Of a stretch of 64,000 nucleotides of DNA, positions 1 through 7,892 are shown piece by piece. The notes beneath the pieces were generated by a model, which saw only the letters and a list, made by a program, of their open reading frames with translations, ran no database searches and was not told the DNA's origin. The stretch spans positions 124,001 to 188,000 of the forward strand of contig NZ_BONF01000020.1 of NCBI RefSeq assembly GCF_016862575.1. Reading direction: 5' to 3'. Position 1 is the stretch's first letter. The number at the start of each line of letters is the position of its first letter. A program made the translations under genes and the position numbers. Source of the DNA: Catellatospora bangladeshensis (GTDB taxonomy: Bacteria; Actinomycetota; Actinomycetes; Mycobacteriales; Micromonosporaceae).

Positions 1-619
1 GGGCGTACGCACCCGACGCGATGACACCCGCGTGCTTCACCGTCGCGGTCTGCGTGGTGGCCGAAGCGGTGTGCGGGACGGCGGCCAGCGCGCCCCGGCT
101 GCCGGGCAGCACCTTCGCGTCGACCAGGGACGCGTCGGCCTCACCGGCCGGGCCCTCGGCCTTGCCGCAGCCCATACCCTCGGTCCAGCGGGCGTGCGCG
201 GCGAGGTCGCCGGTGCCGGCCTTGATCAGGCCGAGGTCCAGGGTGAGCGCGTTGTTGCGCACCGGGTTCTGGTGCGAGGGCGGGGCCTGCTGGTAGACCT
301 TCGCGGCCAGCGGGCCGGTGGGCAGTTCGAGCCCGAGCAGGCGTGCGTCGGCGTAGCGGGCCGTCGCGGCGCTGTGCACCGGGTTCGTGGCGGACATGCC
401 GCTGCCTGCGGAGGCGACGGTCAGGTCGGCGACCGTGGGCAGCTTGACGCCCAGCGGGCCCAGGTTCACCGCGCGTACCTTGAGCAGGTCCGCATCGGCG
501 CGCGCGGCGTATCCGGCGGGCCGGTCGCAGACCCCCGCGCTGGCGGGGGCGGACAGGACCGCCAGGGAGCTGAGCGAGACGAGGGCGACCGAGCCGGCCA
601 CGGCGAGTTGGCGACGCAT
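1..619 (-). CDS. secreted protein, N-terminal part (cut by window edge)
   Basis: The reading frame is open from the ATG at 619 to the left edge, so about 206 residues are visible and the C-terminus is missing. The start is set by a strong GGAGGAAG Shine-Dalgarno at 621-628. The N-terminus is a classical Sec signal peptide: an MRRQ basic tip, a hydrophobic stretch and a likely cleavage after APASA. The mature part has few charged clusters and runs of small residues. It loosely resembles actinobacterial surface-anchored proteins of the SCO1860 type, but the sorting-signal end that would prove this lies outside the window. Role unknown; it is probably exported to the wall or the medium. Confidence 0.7.
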   Translation of the reverse strand, partial: MRRQLAVAGSVALVSLSSLAVLSAPASAGVCDRPAGYAARADADLLKVRAVNLGPLGVKLPTVADLTVASAGSGMSATNPVHSAATARYADARLLGLELPTGPLAAKVYQQAPPSHQNPVRNNALTLDLGLIKAGTGDLAAHARWTEGMGCGKAEGPAGEADASLVDAKVLPGSRGALAAVPHTASATTQTATVKHAGVIASGAYA

Positions 620-637
620 GCTTCCTCCGGGGCGACG

Positions 638-657
638 GGCATGCGGGGGTGCATGCC
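638..657. promoter_or_regulatory. inverted repeat in the leader of the secreted-protein gene
   Basis: GGCATGC and GCATGCC are perfect 7-bp arms around a 6-nt GGGGGT spacer, about 10 bp upstream of the Shine-Dalgarno of the minus-strand secreted-protein gene. It could be an operator or a leader hairpin. No regulator is assigned. Confidence 0.35.
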
Positions 658-816
658 TACGACGTGGCCCAACGAAGGCTTTCCGGCCCGGTTACGGCGA
701 ACTCGTGACACCTATCCGGAAGAGCTAACGACGAATCAACCGAAAAGGTACGCAACTCGGGCCGATCTCTCCGTCGGCCCCCTGGCCATCCGGAGGCATA
801 CGAGTAATCTGTGCCG

Positions 817-1674
817 ATGGGCCTGCTGTGTGCCGTGACGTTCAACAAGTACGGGCGGCTGTACTACCTCGACCCCGGCGACTTCCGTCCCCGCGTGGGC
901 GACAAGGTGCTCGTGGGCACCGACGACGGGCCCGAGGTCGCCGAGTGCGTGTGGGCGCCCGAGTGGAGCGACGAGGACACCGCGGGCTTCCCGAAGGTCA
1001 TCGGCCTGGCCGGGGCCGCGGACGTCAGCCGCGACGACCTGATCCGCCAGCGCAAGGCCGAAGCGCGGGTCGCCGCCAACCGGCTCATCCGCGAGCACCA
1101 GCTGCCCATGAAGGTCATCGCGGTTGACCACGTGCCCAGCGGGCCGCCCGACGGCGACGACCCGGGCCCGAGCCCGCGCACCACCGTCTACTTCACCGCC
1201 CCGCACCGGGTCGACTTCCGCTCGCTGGTACGCGATCTCGGCGCGACCCTGAAGTGCCGGGTGGAGCTGCGCCAGCTGTCCGCGCGGGACTCGGCCAAGG
1301 TGCAGGGCGGCATCGGCTCCTGCGGGCGCGATCTGTGCTGCTCGACGTTCCTGACCGAGTTCGAGCCGGTCAGCATCCGCATGGCCAAGGACCAGGACCT
1401 GCCGCTCAACCCGATGCGCATCTCCGGCGCCTGCGGGCGGCTCATGTGCTGTCTGAAGTACGAACATCCTTTGTATCAAGACTTCCAGGCCACGGCTCCG
1501 GCGCTCGGCGAGCAGGTGGTCACCGCCGACGGCGAGGAGGGGCGCGTCGTCGGGCACTCGGTGCCGCGCGACGCCGTGGTCATCCGGCTCGCCGCCGACG
1601 GCTCCCGCACCGTCTGCCCGAAGGCGTCGGTGTGCGGGAGCCGCAAGGCGTACGAGGACCGCTACGCGGTGTGA
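817..1674 (+). CDS. PSP1 domain protein (RicT/YaaT-like)
   Basis: This is a 285-residue PSP1-family protein. It starts in the family-typical way with MGLLCAVTF and carries two conserved cysteine clusters, CGRDLCC near residue 169 and CGRLMCC near residue 206. In Bacillus the family member RicT belongs to the Y-complex, which binds Fe-S clusters and affects RNA maturation; whether that role holds in actinobacteria is unproven. ATG 817 is preferred over GTG 811 because TAATCT lies exactly 6 nt upstream, giving a leaderless start. The gene end overlaps the convergent metallophosphoesterase by 13 bp. RicF and RicA partners are not visible nearby. Confidence 0.85.
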   Translation: MGLLCAVTFNKYGRLYYLDPGDFRPRVGDKVLVGTDDGPEVAECVWAPEWSDEDTAGFPKVIGLAGAADVSRDDLIRQRKAEARVAANRLIREHQLPMKVIAVDHVPSGPPDGDDPGPSPRTTVYFTAPHRVDFRSLVRDLGATLKCRVELRQLSARDSAKVQGGIGSCGRDLCCSTFLTEFEPVSIRMAKDQDLPLNPMRISGACGRLMCCLKYEHPLYQDFQATAPALGEQVVTADGEEGRVVGHSVPRDAVVIRLAADGSRTVCPKASVCGSRKAYEDRYAV

Positions 1675-3431
1675 CTCGGGTCCGGCGCGTCGGCCGGGAT
1701 CACGGCCGGCGGGGCCGCATGCTGCTTCGCCGGGCCGAGCGTGATGACCTCGTCGACCAGCCGCGGCCGCAGCGGCTTCGCCGGAGCGAACCAGCTTCCG
1801 CTCGGCTGGGGCACCCACTTCGTGGAGATGGTGTCCACGCCGACCACGTAGATGCTCAGCTTGCCGTCGGGGGCGAAGCGCATCCGCAGGAAGCACTTGT
1901 AGTCCTCGATGCCCTGCCCGGCGTACAGCTCGTTGACGTTCACCTTGAACGACGCCGCGATCAGCAGGTACAGCGACACCAGCAGCGCCGCTGCCACCCC
2001 GGCCGGGGTCAGGTAGATCACCACGGCCAGCGCCGCCTGCACCGCCGGCTTGTACCCCTCGAACGGCAGTACGTCGCGCCACAGGAACAGCCCGCCCACG
2101 CCCATCGCGAGATGGGCTATGCCGTGCAGCGAGCCGAGGATTATCGGTTTCAGCCGCGCCTCGCCCTCGGTGAGGCCGACCGCGAAGAACACCGTCGAGG
2201 CCATGACCGCCGCCGTCATCAGGAAGATCGGCACGGTGAGGATGCGTCCCGCCGCGTTGTTGAACGACAGCATGAGCATCGTGTGCATGATGCCGAGCAT
2301 CGTGGCGAAGCCCGGGTTGCGCCACGGCAGCCGGGCGAAGACCCCGCCGCCCAGCCAGCGCGAGCGCAGCTGCGTCGGGTACGTCTTCTGCAGCTTGTAC
2401 GGCATACCCGTGCTCTGCCGGCGCACCTGCGAGTGCCGCGGCGGCACCTCGATCTGCTCGGGCAGGTGGTTGGTCGCCGCCATGTACGCGCCGCCGCCGC
2501 CGCAGGTGATCAGCTGCCGGCCGATGTCGGACTGCGCGTACCGCGCGTAGTGGTGCAGGTCGCCGCTCAGCATCACCGCCACGTCCGCGCCGGTCGGGTC
2601 GATCACCGTACGCAGGAAGTAGTCGATGGTGTCGTAGTAGAGCGGGTGCTCCTCGGACTGCACCCAGGCCGGCTGCGGGGTGACCAGGATGATCCGGTCC
2701 CCGGGCTCGATGTTGGCGGCCACGCCCCGGAAGTACTCCAGCTGCGGGTCGTCCATGTACGCCGCGCCCTGCGCGTCCAGCGCCAGCAGCCACCAGCGGT
2801 GCGGCAGCTGAAGCGCGAAGTACGAGCGGGTCTGCTTGGTGCGCCAGCCGCCGATGCGCGAGCCCTCGCGCCGCGCGAACAGGCGCAGGAACGCGGTCAG
2901 GCCGTCGTACCAGTCGTGGTTGCCGGGCAGCGCGAACAGCGTCGGCCCGTTCTCCGCCGGGACCTGCGGCAGCGCGGCCCGGTACGGGCCCTCGAAGCGG
3001 TCCTCGTAGGCCTTGCCGCTCGCGGTGGGATACACCGAGTCGCCGCCGAGCACCAGCACCCGGCCGCGCGGCAGCGTCTCGCCGCCCGCCTCGATCTGCT
3101 CCTGCGCCAGCAGGTACGCCATCGTGTAGGTCGGGTTGAACCCGTCGCCGAGGTCGGCGATGTAGTCCATCCACAGCTCTTCGTCGTTCACGTGGTCGTC
3201 GTGAACCTTGGTGGGGAAGGCGTTCTGCAGCTCGCGCTTGTCCAGATAGGCGCCGAACTGCGCCGCGAACGCGACACGGACACCGGTGGCAGCCAGCTGC
3301 AGCGGGCTGAGCCAGGCCACGGCGCCCTGCGGAGTGAAACCGAGCTGCGCCGGCTCGAGTTTGGTCGGACGGTGCGTCCGGCCGCCGACCGGGGTGGGGT
3401 CGGAGGGGCTGCGCGGAGGGATCACGGTCAC
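1662..3431 (-). CDS. membrane-associated metallophosphoesterase
   Basis: About 589 residues. The first two thirds form a calcineurin-like phosphoesterase domain: a GGDSVY metal-binding block, the GNHDWYDG block and a later SGDLHHY block supply the Asp/Asn/His ligands of a two-metal centre. The remainder contains several hydrophobic segments (for example around residues 375-510) typical of membrane helices, followed by a polar tail. The substrate cannot be read from sequence. GTG 3431 is chosen because TAGGCT lies 8 nt upstream (leaderless); a longer frame to 3476 lacks any start signal. The 3' end overlaps the PSP1 gene tail-to-tail. Confidence 0.8.
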   Translation of the reverse strand: MTVIPPRSPSDPTPVGGRTHRPTKLEPAQLGFTPQGAVAWLSPLQLAATGVRVAFAAQFGAYLDKRELQNAFPTKVHDDHVNDEELWMDYIADLGDGFNPTYTMAYLLAQEQIEAGGETLPRGRVLVLGGDSVYPTASGKAYEDRFEGPYRAALPQVPAENGPTLFALPGNHDWYDGLTAFLRLFARREGSRIGGWRTKQTRSYFALQLPHRWWLLALDAQGAAYMDDPQLEYFRGVAANIEPGDRIILVTPQPAWVQSEEHPLYYDTIDYFLRTVIDPTGADVAVMLSGDLHHYARYAQSDIGRQLITCGGGGAYMAATNHLPEQIEVPPRHSQVRRQSTGMPYKLQKTYPTQLRSRWLGGGVFARLPWRNPGFATMLGIMHTMLMLSFNNAAGRILTVPIFLMTAAVMASTVFFAVGLTEGEARLKPIILGSLHGIAHLAMGVGGLFLWRDVLPFEGYKPAVQAALAVVIYLTPAGVAAALLVSLYLLIAASFKVNVNELYAGQGIEDYKCFLRMRFAPDGKLSIYVVGVDTISTKWVPQPSGSWFAPAKPLRPRLVDEVITLGPAKQHAAPPAVIPADAPDPSHTA

Positions 3432-3546
3432 AGCAGCGCAGCCTAGTCCGCAGTAGACCAGGTCGCACCAGCCCAACGGGCATTACCGGCCCGGTTGCCG
3501 CCAACCGGACACCTCCCGGGTGCCCACTCCCGTCGTCCGGGGACAA

Positions 3547-3607
3547 GATCAGTGTTTCGTGTCAGAACCCGGCGTCAAAGCTGAGGTTTCGACACGAGAT
3601 CGCGATC
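3547..3607. repeat. 61-bp GATC-bounded palindromic repeat, copy A
   Basis: The element begins and ends with GATC, with TCGTGTC at offset 10 and GACACGA at offset 44. Copies at 52601 and 54961 have the same length and the same offsets. It lies between divergent genes, upstream of the metallophosphoesterase and of the DUF2218 gene. Its right arm matches the left arm of the 54961 copy almost base for base. Confidence 0.7.
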
Positions 3608-3637
3608 AACCCCGGCCGGGTGGGCGAGCGGGAGTGG

Positions 3638-3656
3638 TTAGGGTAGCCTTACCCGC
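3638..3656 (+). promoter_or_regulatory. putative IdeR/DmdR1-type iron box overlapping a -10
   Basis: TTAGGGTAGCCTTACC (3638-3653) matches most positions of the DtxR/IdeR consensus TTAGGTTAGSCTAACCTAA. The inner TAGCCT (3644-3649) is a good -10 box 7 nt before the ATG at 3657, so a bound repressor would cover the promoter of the DUF2218 gene directly. Confidence 0.5.
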
Positions 3657-3953
3657 ATGATGATCACTGAGGGGAGTGCCCCCACCGAGCGCGCCGGACG
3701 GTACCTCAAGCAGGTTCTCAGCCACTTCAGCCACAAGATCGAGGTGGAGCTCGCCGAGGACCGCGGCACCGCCGTGTTCGGCGCCGGACGCGCCGAGCTG
3801 ACCGCCACCCCCGAGGCCCTCGTGGTCCGGATCGAGGCCGCCGACGCCGAGCAGGCCGCGACCGTCGAGCGTGTGATCGTCAGCCACGCCGAGCGCTTCG
3901 GTGAGAAGGACGGGCTCAAGTTCGGGCAGTTCACGCCCGTGGTCGCCGCCTGA
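3657..3953 (+). CDS. DUF2218 family protein
   Basis: 98 residues, matching the DUF2218 family in length and pattern (RYLKQVLSHFSHK near the start, then alternating strands and an FGEKDGLKFGQF end). DUF2218 proteins often sit next to siderophore-interacting or siderophore-transport genes, but their biochemical role is not established. The ATG at 3657 appears to be the 5' end of a leaderless mRNA, with TAGCCT 7 nt upstream. An iron-box-like palindrome covers that promoter, which supports iron-dependent expression. No other iron gene is adjacent; the next feature is tRNA-Thr. Confidence 0.8.
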   Translation: MMITEGSAPTERAGRYLKQVLSHFSHKIEVELAEDRGTAVFGAGRAELTATPEALVVRIEAADAEQAATVERVIVSHAERFGEKDGLKFGQFTPVVAA

Positions 3954-3973
3954 TGTGACCCGCCGCCTACCCG

Positions 3974-4004
3974 TTGGCCGTGGGCCGGTCTGATCGCGTA
4001 TAGT
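3974..4004 (+). promoter_or_regulatory. promoter of tRNA-Thr
   Basis: A TTGGCC -35-like hexamer (3974-3979) and a TATAGT -10 (3999-4004) precede the tRNA by about 11 bp. The 19-bp spacer is slightly long, but TATAGT is a good sigma-70-type -10. Confidence 0.5.
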
Positions 4005-4015
4005 GATGCGACGTT

Positions 4016-4088
4016 GCCGCCTTAGCTCAGTCGGTAGAGCGTGTTACTCGTAATAACAAGGTCGACGGTTCGATTCCGTCAGGCGGCT
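4016..4088 (+). tRNA. tRNA-Thr (anticodon CGT)
   Basis: A complete cloverleaf can be drawn: acceptor GCCGCCT/AGGCGGC, D stem GCTC/GAGC, anticodon stem TGTTA/TAACA with loop CTCGTAA (anticodon CGT, reading ACG), T stem GACGG/CCGTC with loop TTCGATT, discriminator T. CCA is not encoded. A strong intrinsic terminator follows within 10 bp. Confidence 0.96.
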
Positions 4089-4094
4089 CGGCAG

Positions 4095-4126
4095 AAACGC
4101 CCTCCACACGCGTGGAGGGCGTTTTT
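4095..4126 (+). terminator. intrinsic terminator of tRNA-Thr
   Basis: Perfect 13-bp arms (AAACGCCCTCCAC and GTGGAGGGCGTTT) with a 4-nt loop, running into five T residues. It is the most canonical terminator in the window. Confidence 0.9.
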
Positions 4127-4141
4127 CGTGGGCGGCCGGAT

Positions 4142-4906
4142 CTAGCGGCGGCGGAACAGGCCGCGCTTCGGCGGCTGGGGCCGCACGAGCTCCTCGATGA
4201 GCGCCCGGACGGTGTCGAACGTGACCAGGCTCGGGTTCCGCCCGGCCGAGGAGAGCAGCCCGAGGCAGCGGAGCACGAGCTCCCGCCCGCCCCGCGGGTC
4301 GGCGACGAAGACCGGACCACCCGCGAACCCGTCCGGCAGCGGTCCCTGCCAGCGCACCACCCCGTCGGGGTCCCGTGCGACGTTCGAGGCGGCGACGGCG
4401 AGCGGCCGCCGCTCACCGGGCTCGCCCAGGTCCCGCGTGACGTGGCCCAGGGCGTACGCCCGGCGCGGCTCGCCCCCGACCGCGCGCACGTGCTCCGCCT
4501 TGGCCGCGACACCCTCGGTGACCTGGGCGGCCGTCCACGACCAGCCCTTCCTCGCCGCGTGCTCGTGGAGGACGTGGGTGCGCATCACCGCCGCACCCGA
4601 GCGCCGCGACCACGACTCGCCGAAGTCCGTCACGGCCAGGTAGTCCGCCGCCGCACCGGCGGGCTCGATCAGATCGGGCCGCAGCCGCACCTCGCCCACC
4701 TTGGTGCGGGTCAGGCGGTCGGCGGTCACCCACCATTCCCGTACGCTGTCGGCCTCGGGGGTGGACTCCACGAGTTCGTTGTAGAAGAACGCCGTTCCGG
4801 CGTCCCTGCCCTGGCCGAGCGGCAGCGTGCAGCCGCTCCAGTGCTCCAGGATCATCTCTTCGAGTGGATCATCGTCGGTCACGGCTGGCATCCTGCCATC
4901 GCGCAC
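4142..4906 (-). CDS. hypothetical protein with a GFAGGPVF motif
   Basis: 254 residues, not recognised with certainty. It is acidic at the N-terminus and ends in a short basic tail (GLFRRR), with no signal peptide or membrane segment. Near residue 215 the string GFAGGPVFV resembles the GxSGGP active-site loop of trypsin-like proteases with the serine replaced, so an inactive protease-like fold is conceivable but unproven. The ATG at 4906 and one at 4891 are both possible starts. The gene lies on the same strand as the MFS and Nudix genes upstream and converges on the tRNA-Thr terminator. Confidence 0.6.
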   Translation of the reverse strand: MRDGRMPAVTDDDPLEEMILEHWSGCTLPLGQGRDAGTAFFYNELVESTPEADSVREWWVTADRLTRTKVGEVRLRPDLIEPAGAAADYLAVTDFGESWSRRSGAAVMRTHVLHEHAARKGWSWTAAQVTEGVAAKAEHVRAVGGEPRRAYALGHVTRDLGEPGERRPLAVAASNVARDPDGVVRWQGPLPDGFAGGPVFVADPRGGRELVLRCLGLLSSAGRNPSLVTFDTVRALIEELVRPQPPKRGLFRRR

Positions 4907-4975
4907 CCGGCCGCGCTGACCGCGACCGGGCCGGCGGTCCAGCGTCGTCGCGCCCTGGATGGGAGGCTCCGGCTC

Positions 4976-6289
4976 CTACGGCGTCGCGGTCTCCAGGGCC
5001 GTGGTGCCGCGGGCGGCGGCGATCTCGGCGGCGCGGGCGGCCTCCTCGGCCTCCTTGCGGGCGAGGCCCTCACGGCCGTCGTACTTGAGGAAGGCGGGCA
5101 GGGCTGCGGCGAGCGCGCCGGTGCCGACGACGCAGAGCACGCCGCCCCAGACGACCGCCCCGGCCGGGCCCCACCAGCGGGCGCTGAGCCCGGCGCGGGT
5201 CTGGCCGAGCATCGGGCCGGTCAGGTACGACAGCATCTCGATCCCGGCGAGCCGCCCGCGCAGGTGGTCGGGGATGGTCTGGTTCCAGATGATGCCCCGG
5301 AACAGCCCGGAGATCATGTCGGACGCGCCCGCGACGACCAGCCCCAGCAGCGCCAGCCACAGCGACCCGGCCATGCCGAACAGCACGATGCCCAGCCCCC
5401 ACGCCCCGGCGGCGACGAGCACGGCGAGGCCGTGCCGGTGCACCCGGGCGGTCCACCCCGAGGTGAGCGTGACCAGCATCGACCCGGCGGCCAGCGCCGC
5501 GTAGAAGAGGCCGAGCACGGACGCGCCGCCGTACCGGTCGGCGACCCACGGGTAGAGGGCGACCGGGAACGCGAAGAACATCGCGTTGATGTCGATGAGG
5601 TACGTGCCGATCAGTTCGGGACGGCTGCGGGCATACCGGATGCCTTCGACGACCGAGCGCAGCGAGGGCCGGTCGGCGGCCTCGGGCGGGGCGATGGACC
5701 GCACCATGGCGAAGCAGGTCAGCGACACCGCGTAGGTGGCCAGGTCGAACGCGAACACCCAGGAGACGTCGAGGTTGGCGATCATGAGACCGGCCAGGGT
5801 GGGCCCGGCGATCTGCGCGATCTGCCAGCGCAGCGAGTTGAGCGCGCCGACCGCCGGCATCTCCTCGGCGGGGGCCAGCCGCGGCATCATCGCGTCCATC
5901 GCGGGCCGGTGGATGCCGTCGATCGCGGCGCCGAGGGCGGCGATGACGAACAGCACCCACACCTTCGGCGTGCCGACGAGCGCGTTGAGCAGCAGCAGCG
6001 CGGCGAGTACGGCGAGCGCGGCCTCGGCCCAGAAGACGAGTTTGCGCCGGTCCACGTAGTCGGCCAGCGCGCCGCCCACGAACGCCATGAACAGCAGCGG
6101 CACCAGTTCGGCCACGCCGAGCAGGCCGACGATGAGCGTGTCGCCGGTCATCTGCTTCAGCTGGAACGGGATGGTGACGTACGTGATCATCGAGCCGAAG
6201 CTGCTGACCCCGGCCGCCGTGTACACCAGGCGGAAGTCACGCCGGCGCAGCGGCCTCACGTCCAGCGCGAAGCGCTTCAAGCTCGTCAC
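4976..6289 (-). CDS. MFS transporter (MFS_3 / EntS-like)
   Basis: About 437 residues with 10-12 predicted hydrophobic helices. Typical MFS_3 features are seen: LRRRDFRLVYTAAGVSSFG at the start, the GGALADYVDRRKL loop-2/3 signature, and a hydrophilic Ala/Glu-rich C-terminal tail. The family includes siderophore and drug exporters; the substrate is unknown here. GTG 6289 is preferred because upstream starts would run into the Nudix gene, which ends 53 bp away on the same strand, so the two may be co-transcribed. Confidence 0.8.
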   Translation of the reverse strand: MTSLKRFALDVRPLRRRDFRLVYTAAGVSSFGSMITYVTIPFQLKQMTGDTLIVGLLGVAELVPLLFMAFVGGALADYVDRRKLVFWAEAALAVLAALLLLNALVGTPKVWVLFVIAALGAAIDGIHRPAMDAMMPRLAPAEEMPAVGALNSLRWQIAQIAGPTLAGLMIANLDVSWVFAFDLATYAVSLTCFAMVRSIAPPEAADRPSLRSVVEGIRYARSRPELIGTYLIDINAMFFAFPVALYPWVADRYGGASVLGLFYAALAAGSMLVTLTSGWTARVHRHGLAVLVAAGAWGLGIVLFGMAGSLWLALLGLVVAGASDMISGLFRGIIWNQTIPDHLRGRLAGIEMLSYLTGPMLGQTRAGLSARWWGPAGAVVWGGVLCVVGTGALAAALPAFLKYDGREGLARKEAEEAARAAEIAAARGTTALETATP

Positions 6290-6342
6290 GGCCGCCGATG
6301 ATGCCTGGTAAGGGGCGGTCCCGGCAAGCCGATTAACCGGGC

Positions 6343-6840
6343 TCAGTCCGAGTAGATCTCGCCGGTGGCCTCGAAGCGGGCGAGGTGGTCCAGCGTCCAC
6401 AGCACCGCGCCGGAGGTCGGCTCGGGCAGGTCGTCCGGGTGGAACCAGCCCGCGTCGGAGGCCTCGTACGGGTCCGGGGTAAGTTCCCCGGAGACCTCGG
6501 TCAGCAGGTAGGAGCCGGAGATGTGCTGGTAGGTGTCGCCGAAGACGTTGGTGAAGGTGTACTGCGGCCCGGACAGGAACGCGAACAGCGTCGCCCGCCC
6601 GGCCTTGAGCCCGGTCTCCTCGAACGTCTCCCGGATGGCGCAGTCCCGCATCGACTCGCCGAGTTCCATCGCGCCCGCGGGGAAGGCCCAGTAGCCGTTG
6701 TCGGTCCGCTTGATCAGGAGGATCCGTCCCTGCTCGTCCCGGATGACGCCGCGCGCTCCGAGGAAGAACAGGGTGGCGTCGCCCATGGCCGCGCGCATCC
6801 TGCCGTGGTACGAGTTGACCCAGCCGTCCTCTGCACCCAT
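6343..6840 (-). CDS. Nudix hydrolase
   Basis: 165 residues with an intact Nudix box, G56-x5-E62-x7-R70-E71-x2-E74-E75-x-G77, so the Mg-binding glutamates are all present. The protein should hydrolyse a nucleoside diphosphate linked to another moiety; the exact substrate is not predictable. ATG 6840 is chosen over GTG 6849 because TAGGGT lies exactly 7 nt upstream, a leaderless arrangement. It is divergent from the Ku gene, with only about 65 bp between the two starts. Confidence 0.88.
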   Translation of the reverse strand: MGAEDGWVNSYHGRMRAAMGDATLFFLGARGVIRDEQGRILLIKRTDNGYWAFPAGAMELGESMRDCAIRETFEETGLKAGRATLFAFLSGPQYTFTNVFGDTYQHISGSYLLTEVSGELTPDPYEASDAGWFHPDDLPEPTSGAVLWTLDHLARFEATGEIYSD

Positions 6841-6905
6841 GGATGCCACCCTAGAACCCCGCTGTTCGCGCAGTACAGGCCGCTCTATCGGGGCATACTT
6901 CCCAT

Positions 6906-7892
6906 ATGAGGGCGATCTGGAAGGGCGCCGTCTCCTTCGGGCTGGTCTCCATCTCGGTGAAGCTCTACTCCGCCACGGAGGAGAAGGACATCCGGTTCCA
7001 CCAGGTGCACAAGGCCGACGGTGGCCGGATCAAGTACCAGCGTGTCTGTGCCATCGACGGCGAGCAGGTCAGCTACGACCAGATCGCCAAGGGGTACGAC
7101 ATGGGCGGCGGCGAGATGGTGGTGCTCACCGACGAGGACTTCAAGAACCTGCCGCTGACCAGCTCGCGGGCGATCGAGGTGCTGGAGTTCGTGCCGAACG
7201 AGCAGATCGACCCGATCCTGTACGACAAGGCGTACTACCTGGAGCCGGACGGGGCGGCCGGGGTGAAGCCGTACCTGCTGCTGCGTGAGGCGCTGGAGCA
7301 CGTGGACCGGGTCGCCGTGGTGAAGGTGGCGCTGCGCCAGCGGGAGACCCTGGCGACGGTACGCGTGCACGAGGGTGTGCTGGTGCTCAACACGATGCTG
7401 TGGCCGGACGAGGTGCGCGAGCCGGCCTTCGACTTCCTCGATGACGCCGTGAAGCTGCGCCCGCAGGAGGTCAAGATGGCCGAGTCGCTGGTCGACTCGA
7501 TGTCGGGCGACTTCAAGCCGGAGGAGTTCACCGACGCCTACCGCGAGGCCCTGCAGCAGGTCATCGACGTGAAGGTCGGCAAGAAGGACACGGTGGTGCA
7601 GCCGACCACCGAGGAGCCGATCGCGCCGACGATCGACCTGATGGCGGCGCTGCGCGAGTCGGTGGAGCGGGCCCGCGCGGCCCGGGGCGGGGCGGAGGAG
7701 AAGCGCACCGGCGGCCACGCCACGGTGACCCCGATCAAGAAGGCGGCGAAGAAGGCCGAGCCGGAAGAGACCGCGCCCAAGAAGAGCACGGCCAAGAAGG
7801 CGGCGCTGGCGAAGGCCGCGGCAAAGAAGACCACCACGGCGAAGAAGACGACCGCGAAGAAGGCCCCGGCGAAGAAGGCCAAGGCAGCTTGA
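6906..7892 (+). CDS. ku: Ku protein, non-homologous end joining
   Basis: 328 residues, with the bacterial Ku opening MRAIWKGAVSFGLV and the beta-barrel core up to about residue 255. Ku forms a homodimer that threads onto double-strand DNA ends and recruits LigD. The last 70 or so residues are a lysine/alanine-rich tail (repeats of AKKTTAKK type), as in the C-terminal extensions that modulate DNA binding and ligase stimulation in actinobacteria. CATACT 6 nt upstream of the ATG may be a -10 (leaderless). The TGA stop overlaps the TTG start of the ligase gene by 4 bp. Confidence 0.95.
   Translation: MRAIWKGAVSFGLVSISVKLYSATEEKDIRFHQVHKADGGRIKYQRVCAIDGEQVSYDQIAKGYDMGGGEMVVLTDEDFKNLPLTSSRAIEVLEFVPNEQIDPILYDKAYYLEPDGAAGVKPYLLLREALEHVDRVAVVKVALRQRETLATVRVHEGVLVLNTMLWPDEVREPAFDFLDDAVKLRPQEVKMAESLVDSMSGDFKPEEFTDAYREALQQVIDVKVGKKDTVVQPTTEEPIAPTIDLMAALRESVERARAARGGAEEKRTGGHATVTPIKKAAKKAEPEETAPKKSTAKKAALAKAAAKKTTTAKKTTAKKAPAKKAKAA

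Noticed and set aside
736-3546. Very long minus-strand frame of about 936 codons over the PSP1 and phosphoesterase genes
   Set aside because: It is out of frame with two clear protein families and consists of Arg/Ala/Gly-rich sequence typical of GC-rich shadow frames.
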